DNA from: CAZPMT01 sp964587655 | Lineage (GTDB): Bacteria; Hydrogenedentota; Hydrogenedentia; Hydrogenedentales; SLHB01 | Assembly (NCBI GenBank): GCA_964587655.1 | Contig: CAZPMT010000034.1 | Span: forward strand, 1 to 44,165 | DNA length: 44,165 nucleotides | Direction: 5' to 3' | In this document: piece after piece, positions 39,750 to 44,165 of the stretch | Layout: each line of letters opens with the position of its first letter | How positions within the stretch are numbered: position 1 is the first letter of the stretch | The notes under the pieces: model-generated | Databases searched by the model: none | Seen by the model: the letters and a program-made list of their open reading frames with translations, nothing else | Told to the model about the DNA's origin: nothing | Position numbers and translations under genes: made by a program

Positions 39750-41464
39750 GGATGAACATGGCGCGCATTTCGCTCACGTGGATCCTCTGTATCGTTGCGA
39801 CCGCGGCCCTTGCCCAGCCCGCGGCGCAGGGACCCAACATAACCGCGACAAGCCTGACGGCAACGGACGGTTTCCATTCCGGCGGCACGGGCCGCATCGC
39901 CGTTCAGGTCAAGCTCGACGCCGGATGGCACGTCAACGCGCATACGCCGAAGGACGAGTTCCTGATCCCCACGGTGCTCACGCTCGAAGCGCCGGAGGGC
40001 GTGACCGTGACGCAGACAGTGTATCCGGAACCCGTCTCCATCAAGCTGGAGGGAACGGATGAGCCACTCGCGGTCTACGGCGGGCAATTCGTTATCGGGA
40101 TCGAGATCGTCCTGGCGGATGGCGTTCAACCCGGGCCGCTGAACATCGAAGGAAAGCTCCAGTATCAAGCGTGCGACAGCAAGCAGTGTTACGCGCCGAA
40201 GACGATTCCCATAAGCATTTCGCTCAAGGTGGTTCCGAATACGCAAGCGTTGGCGCCTCAAAACGAGGACGTGTTCAAGGGCATCAGTTTCGGCGGAGCC
40301 GCCGAAACTAGGCCTGAACCGCAAGTCGTGACTCCCGCAGGCGGTATCGATCGTGGCGCCGCCGATTGGAAGGATCTCGTCAAAGGGTTCGACGTTAAGG
40401 GCGAGGCTTCTGGCTATCTCAGCGTCAAGGAGTTCACGGCCTTTCTGGACAGTGTCGAGAGCGGGACGGCCCCGGCGTCCAAGAACCCGCTCGCGGGCAG
40501 CGCGGTGTGGTTTGTGATCGCCTCCGTGTTGGTGGGAGGACTCCTGCTCAACCTGACGCCCTGCGTCCTGCCTCTCATCCCCATCAATCTTGGCATCATT
40601 GGCGCGGGCGCCAAAGCGGGTTCTCGCTCGCGCGGCTTTATGCTGGGCGGCGCCTACGGCCTCGGTATCGCGCTGACCTACGGCATACTCGGCCTCGTGG
40701 TCATCCTGGGCGTATCCACGACCTTCGGCGCCATCAACTCGAGCCCGTGGTTCAACGCGGCCATCGCGATCATCTTTGTGGCCCTTGCCCTGGCGATGTT
40801 CGATGTGTACCTCATCGACTTCACCCGCTTTCAAACCAAGGTCGGGGTCAAGCGGAAAGAAGGCGGGAGTTTCGCCGTTGCTTTTCTGATGGGCGCGATC
40901 TCCGCCCTGCTCGCGGGCGCTTGCGTCGCGCCGGTCATCATCTCCACCATCGTCTACGCGCAGGACCAGTACGCCAAAGGCGCGTCAGTGGCGCTCTTCC
41001 TGCCCTTTCTCGTCGGCGTCGGGATGGCGCTTCCATGGCCGTTCGCGGGCGCGGGACTTTCCTTTTTGCCGAAACCCGGCAAATGGATGCAACGCGTGAA
41101 GTATGCCTTCGGCGTGCTGATTCTCCTGTTTGCCGTCTACTACGGCCATCTCGCCTATTCCCTGAGCACCACGGCGCAAGAGACGGACAAAGAAGGCTGG
41201 AAGGCTTCGCTTGCGGAGGGCCTCGCTCAGTCAAAACTCGAGAACAAGCCGGTCATTATTGATTTCTGGGCGACTTGGTGTAAGAACTGCCTGACGATGA
41301 ACGCGACCACGTTCAAGGACGCCGCCGTGATCTCGCGGCTCGACAAGTATGTGAAGGTCAAGTATCAGGCGGAGGATCCCGGCGATCCCGCGACCAAGGA
41401 GGCAATGGACCACTTCGGCGTCATCGGTCTGCCCACCTACGTCGTCCTCGCCCCGAAACCGTAA
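39746..41464 (+). CDS. dsbD: Thiol:disulfide interchange protein DsbD, C-terminally short
   Basis: Moves reducing electrons from cytoplasmic thioredoxin across the inner membrane. The 572 residues include a signal peptide (LTWILCIVATAALAQ), an N-terminal periplasmic DsbD-alpha domain with CDSKQC (Cys143, Cys148), and a CcdA-like membrane domain with LNLTPCVLPLIPINLG and LLAGACVAPVIIS, whose cysteines form the membrane redox pair. A C-terminal thioredoxin domain has WATWCKNCLTMN and the cis-proline GLPTYV. The protein stops at VLAPKP, just after the cis-Pro, where relatives continue for about 25-30 residues (last strand and helix), so this domain may be truncated. Start at ATG 39746 overlapping the previous stop; ATGs at 39752 and 39758 are alternatives. 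Confidence 0.93.
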   Translation: MRMNMARISLTWILCIVATAALAQPAAQGPNITATSLTATDGFHSGGTGRIAVQVKLDAGWHVNAHTPKDEFLIPTVLTLEAPEGVTVTQTVYPEPVSIKLEGTDEPLAVYGGQFVIGIEIVLADGVQPGPLNIEGKLQYQACDSKQCYAPKTIPISISLKVVPNTQALAPQNEDVFKGISFGGAAETRPEPQVVTPAGGIDRGAADWKDLVKGFDVKGEASGYLSVKEFTAFLDSVESGTAPASKNPLAGSAVWFVIASVLVGGLLLNLTPCVLPLIPINLGIIGAGAKAGSRSRGFMLGGAYGLGIALTYGILGLVVILGVSTTFGAINSSPWFNAAIAIIFVALALAMFDVYLIDFTRFQTKVGVKRKEGGSFAVAFLMGAISALLAGACVAPVIISTIVYAQDQYAKGASVALFLPFLVGVGMALPWPFAGAGLSFLPKPGKWMQRVKYAFGVLILLFAVYYGHLAYSLSTTAQETDKEGWKASLAEGLAQSKLENKPVIIDFWATWCKNCLTMNATTFKDAAVISRLDKYVKVKYQAEDPGDPATKEAMDHFGVIGLPTYVVLAPKP

Positions 41465-41466
41465 CG

Positions 41467-41491
41467 CGGCCGTATCGTCGCGATACGACCG
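41467..41491. terminator. Palindrome just after the dsbD stop (dispersed copy 2)
   Basis: CGGCCGTATC, loop GTCGC, GATACGACCG: a 10-bp stem with one mismatch. It is nearly identical to the hairpin after flagellin (20095-20119). It fills the 29-bp gap between the convergent dsbD and cysE genes, where it could stop transcription from both sides. Confidence 0.65.
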
Positions 41492-41493
41492 GA

Positions 41494-42333
41494 CTACGAC
41501 GAAGCATGGTCCTTTTTCCGACGCTCGGTTTCCCGCTTTGAGGTCTTGCCGTGCTCGATCTGCTGGTCCATCTCGAGGGCCGGCAATGCGTACGCCGGAT
41601 AACCGACCTGCTTGGCCGGAACGCCGGCGACCGTGCAGTGGGGCGGCACGTCCTCGAGGACGACGCTGCCGGCGCCGATCTTGGCGCCTTCCCCGATAAT
41701 GATATTGCCGAGCACCTTTGCGCCGGCGCCGATGAGGACGCCTCGCCCGATCTTCGGGTGGCGGTCGCCGCCCGCCTTGCCGGTGCCGCCGAGGGTGACT
41801 TCGTGCAGCATCGAGAAGTCGTCGCCCACGACGGCCGTCTCGCCGATCACGATGCTGGTGGCATGGTCGAAGAACAGCGCTTTTCCGAGACGCGCCCCGG
41901 GGTGTATGTCCACCGCGAAAGCCTCGGACATGCGGCTCTGCATATAGAGGGCCAGCGGCTTGCGGTCCCGACGCCAATAATAGTGAGCCACGCGGTACAC
42001 CTGAATAGAGTGAAAGCCCTTGAAGTACAGCAGCGGCAACGAATACCCGCTGCAGGCCGGGTCCCGGCTCACGACGGCCTCGATATCCGCGCGGATCGCC
42101 ACGCCGATTGAAGGGTCGCTCGCGAACGCCTCGTCGATCAGGTCGCGCAACGTCACAGCCGGCACCATCGAACTCCCCAGCTTGCTGGCCAGAATGAAGC
42201 TCAGTGCATCCTCGAGGCGCTTGTGGTTGAGCACTACCGAGTAGAGAAAGCTCGCAAGCATGGGTTCGCGTTCCGCGTCCTCTTCGGCTTCCGCGCGTAT
42301 CTTCACCCAAATCGGATCATGTTCCACATTCAT
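41494..42333 (-). CDS. cysE: Serine O-acetyltransferase
   Basis: Makes O-acetylserine from serine and acetyl-CoA, the committed step to cysteine. The 279 residues align along their length with E. coli CysE: N-terminal helical domain (EPMLASFLYS, RDPACSGYSLPLLYFKGFHS), then left-handed beta-helix hexapeptides with VDIHPGARLG, the catalytic-site DHATSIVIGE, VTLGGTGKAGGDRHPKI and KIGAGSVVLEDVPPH. ATG 42333 is chosen (GGGAG 8 nt upstream and family start); an ATG at 42360 is less likely. It carries a basic C-terminal tail (SKRETERRKKDH). It is convergent with dsbD. Confidence 0.96.
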   Translation of the reverse strand: MNVEHDPIWVKIRAEAEEDAEREPMLASFLYSVVLNHKRLEDALSFILASKLGSSMVPAVTLRDLIDEAFASDPSIGVAIRADIEAVVSRDPACSGYSLPLLYFKGFHSIQVYRVAHYYWRRDRKPLALYMQSRMSEAFAVDIHPGARLGKALFFDHATSIVIGETAVVGDDFSMLHEVTLGGTGKAGGDRHPKIGRGVLIGAGAKVLGNIIIGEGAKIGAGSVVLEDVPPHCTVAGVPAKQVGYPAYALPALEMDQQIEHGKTSKRETERRKKDHASS

Positions 42334-42424
42334 CGTTCCGTCTCCCGGAAAAAAGTGCAACCAAGAAGTCTTGTACCCGATAGCATATCATGTCGGACGG
42401 ATATTCTCGAAGTCCCCAAATGCC

Positions 42425-42453
42425 TTGACAAATCCTGGAGAATTTGTTATAAA
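42425..42453 (+). promoter_or_regulatory. Near-consensus sigma-70 promoter for the LamG protein gene
   Basis: TTGACA (42425-42430), a 17-base spacer, TATAAA (42448-42453). It lies 114 bp before the ATG at 42567 and leaves a leader of about 105 bases. This is among the best promoter matches in the window. Confidence 0.75.
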
Positions 42454-42566
42454 CGTAGATGGTAAGCTGGCGCTGTGGGAAGGGTCTGATCTAAACGGCA
42501 CACAAAGCCACGGTTTCATAGGGCGTCCTATTCTGCCGGAGCTGTGTGAGCCAGGAGAGCGAAATC

Positions 42567-43760
42567 ATGAGAAAGACGGTAGCAATCACGATAGGTATGT
42601 TGATATGCGTATTGGCCGGCGGGGTTTGGGCGCAACTGCCCACACCGGTTGGGCTGTGGGAGTTCAACAATTCCGCCAACCTGAACGAGGCCACCATCGG
42701 CAACAACCTGCAACGGACGGGTACGGACGCGGCCGTGGCAGGCGTCAGCGGCGGCGACGGCGCCACCAAGATCGGCGTGGGCAGCCACTATAGCGTGATG
42801 CCCGGCCTTGCGCCAAATGGCGGCGGCCCGGGGGTCAGCGAGTGGACGATGGTCTTCGACTTCAAAGTGCCCTTGATCGGGCCCTGGTATGCATTTTTCC
42901 AGACCGACATCACGAACACCAGCGACGCCGACTGTTTTGTCCGAAACCCGAGCGGCGCCATTGGCGTCAGCGCTACTACCTATTCCACTACCACGATAAC
43001 CGCCAATACCTGGTATCGGCTGGTGATCGCCGCCGATCTGGGCACCAGCTACAAGCTCTATCTCGACGGCACTCAGATTGCGTCCGCCACCAACATGGGG
43101 AATATTGGGCCTCTTACCCGGTTCGCCATTATCCCGGCGGGCGGCGCCATGGGCTACCCCGAGGGATTGATCTTCTTTGGTGACGATGACGCCGAGGACA
43201 ACGAGATCACGTCGAGCCTGGTCGCGCTATACAATGTCACCTTCAATGCGGACCAGGCCGCCGCTCTCGGCGTGGCGGGCGCGCCTCTCGGCGGTGAAGG
43301 CGAGGGAGAAGGCGAAGGCGAGGGTGAAGGCGAGGGCGAAGGAGAAGGTGAAGGCGAGGGAGAGGCCTTCCACGCGGATGTCTCCGGCGGCGCGGGCCCA
43401 TGGTATGTAGAGGACACGACGGTTGAATTGACGGCATCCGTCACCGGCGCGACCTGTGTGCCCCCCGGCAGCGACTGCGTCACGTATCAGTGGTACAAGG
43501 ACGGACAAGAGGACGCGGACAGGATTGACGGCGCCACTGGTGCGGTGTTAACCTTGGAACATGTTACGGATGCGAATAGTGGCATGTATTATTGCCAGGT
43601 GACCGATGATAGCACTGGCAAGGGCACGACATGGACGGCTCCGATCACCGTCATCGTGGTCGCTGCGGACGACTTGCCGGTTGCAGGTCTGCTAGGTCTC
43701 GGCTTGCTCGTGGGCGCGTTCGCCGTAGGTGGTCGTTTCGTCATCCGCAAGAGGAAGTAG
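42567..43760 (+). CDS. Anchored surface protein: LamG-like domain, Gly-Glu linker, Ig-like domain
   Basis: 397 residues. ATG 42567 follows AGGAG and begins a signal peptide (MRKTVAITIGMLICVLAGGV, cleavage near VWA-QL). Residues about 30-235 form a LamG/concanavalin-like jelly roll (LWEFNNSANLNEATIGNNL, NTWYRLVIAADLGTSYKLYL). A (Gly-Glu)12 linker (residues 243-266) leads to an immunoglobulin-like domain (about 268-362, VTYQWYKDGQ and SGMYYCQVTD). The tail DDLPVAGLLGLGLLVGAFAV plus RKRK is a PEP/IPTL-CTERM-like sorting and anchor signal. It is likely an adhesin or carbohydrate-binding surface protein with its own promoter and terminator. Confidence 0.9.
   Translation: MRKTVAITIGMLICVLAGGVWAQLPTPVGLWEFNNSANLNEATIGNNLQRTGTDAAVAGVSGGDGATKIGVGSHYSVMPGLAPNGGGPGVSEWTMVFDFKVPLIGPWYAFFQTDITNTSDADCFVRNPSGAIGVSATTYSTTTITANTWYRLVIAADLGTSYKLYLDGTQIASATNMGNIGPLTRFAIIPAGGAMGYPEGLIFFGDDDAEDNEITSSLVALYNVTFNADQAAALGVAGAPLGGEGEGEGEGEGEGEGEGEGEGEGEAFHADVSGGAGPWYVEDTTVELTASVTGATCVPPGSDCVTYQWYKDGQEDADRIDGATGAVLTLEHVTDANSGMYYCQVTDDSTGKGTTWTAPITVIVVAADDLPVAGLLGLGLLVGAFAVGGRFVIRKRK
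43293..43364 (+). repeat. Hexanucleotide tract encoding (Gly-Glu)12
   Basis: 72 bp of GGNGAR units in frame within the LamG protein gene, of the same kind as the two tracts in the giant gene. Confidence 0.95.
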
Positions 43761-43789
43761 GTTTCCCTCGACACGGATGATTGCGTTTT

Positions 43790-43830
43790 GCGGGCCGCTG
43801 AGCGTCATGCTCAGCGGCCCGCGCGTTTTT
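43790..43830 (+). terminator. Rho-independent terminator after the LamG gene
   Basis: Perfect 14-bp stem GCGGGCCGCTGAGC / GCTCAGCGGCCCGC with loop GTCAT, then GCG and TTTTT (43826-43830), 30 bp after the stop codon. The cleanest terminator in the window. Confidence 0.92.
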
Positions 43831-43890
43831 CTCCGCCAAGGATAACAGGGAAGAAGCGCCGGGATAAGCCGGCTCAGAATTGTGGTATCT

Positions 43891-43937
43891 AAATCAAAGC
43901 TAATCCACCGGCTTTGCCGGTGGATTAGCTTTGATTT
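43891..43937. repeat. Perfect 22-bp inverted repeat
   Basis: AAATCAAAGCTAATCCACCGGC (43891-43912) faces its exact complement (43916-43937) across a TTT loop. There is no T-tract beyond it on either strand. It lies between a terminator and the next promoter, in the 387-bp spacer 43761-44147, which has no gene. Its role is unknown; it could be a dispersed palindrome or a protein-binding site. Confidence 0.85.
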
Positions 43938-44006
43938 ACCGTGCCAGTTCACCCGCCCTGCGGTCGATGGCCCCGTTGCGTCAAGCAAGAATCTACTCGA
44001 AGTGGC

Positions 44007-44034
44007 TTGACAAACCCGCCATTAGGGATATAAT
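44007..44034 (+). promoter_or_regulatory. Consensus sigma-70 promoter for the gene at the right edge
   Basis: TTGACA (44007-44012), a 16-base spacer, TATAAT (44029-44034): both boxes are perfect. It leaves a leader of about 107 bases before ATG 44148. Confidence 0.8.
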
Positions 44035-44147
44035 GGAGTTGAGAGCTGGGCTAGAGTTCTTGTCAAACGTCTACTCAGGCATAGTGCAACAGAGGCAGTG
44101 TTAACCCAAGAAGTGCACGCATGCAGCGTGCGAGGGAGGAGTGAATC

Positions 44148-44165
44148 ATGAAGAAGATCTGTTTG
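44148..44165 (+). CDS. Start of a further gene, cut by the window edge
   Basis: ATG 44148 encodes MKKICL before the window ends. GGGAGGAG lies 6 nt upstream and a consensus promoter lies 114 bp upstream. The Met-Lys-Lys start suggests a signal peptide, and the layout repeats that of the preceding LamG gene, but nothing more can be said. Confidence 0.7.

Overview
The window is a GC-rich bacterial chromosome segment with about 19 complete protein genes, one gene cut by the right edge and one gene that contains a 100-base assembly gap. No rRNA, intact tRNA, CRISPR array, integrase or transposase gene was seen. The organism looks like an uncultured member of the PVC/FCB-adjacent lineages, most probably Candidatus Hydrogenedentota. 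This is an inference from style: very large secreted proteins with PKD, BACON and beta-helix repeats joined by Gly-Glu linkers, hydrophobic/basic C-terminal anchors, and many palindromic or periodic intergenic repeats. No marker gene here proves it.

Left part (1-18.7 kb, all minus strand): a cell-surface locus. It holds a lipoprotein (26-1387), a BACON-repeat surface protein with a cadherin-like and a fibronectin-III domain (1695-4716, with the gap), and a 4,387-residue protein (5493-18656). The giant carries 21 PKD domains, carboxypeptidase-regulatory-like and PPC-like domains, a beta-helix, a zinc metalloprotease domain and three BACON-like repeats. Two related leader sequences lie upstream of the first two genes and a third weaker copy lies nearby, so this cluster may share regulation or have grown by duplication.

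Middle part (18.7-27.3 kb): a repeat-rich intergenic region with a MITE-like element precedes a short flagellin gene (19280-20089). Then come a 130-bp direct repeat with palindromes, a metallophosphoesterase, an Hsp70-like (YegD-type) protein and a Gfo/Idh/MocA oxidoreductase in one transcription unit, and a 596-residue pentapeptide-repeat protein.

Right-centre (27.3-36.5 kb, minus strand): a tightly coupled three-gene cassette of ABC-2 permease, ABC ATPase with an unusual duplicated C-terminal module, and radical SAM protein. It probably exports and modifies a surface glycan. Upstream is a metabolic run of class-V aminotransferase, SerA and isocitrate dehydrogenase, followed by an orphan histidine kinase. 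The first two genes together suggest the phosphorylated serine pathway with a class-V transaminase.

Right end (36.8-44.2 kb): tadA, a YyaL/DUF255 thioredoxin-like protein translationally coupled to a DsbD-type thiol:disulfide interchange protein, convergent cysE, then a LamG/Ig surface protein with a near-consensus promoter, strong terminator and C-terminal anchor, and finally the first codons of another gene behind a consensus promoter. SerA, the aminotransferase and CysE together supply serine and O-acetylserine.

The most unusual items are the metalloprotease lodged inside a beta-helix of the giant protein, the Wzm/Wzt/radical SAM cassette, four intergenic elements built from GTCC spaced exactly 9 nt apart, and the palindromic repeats close to stop codons.
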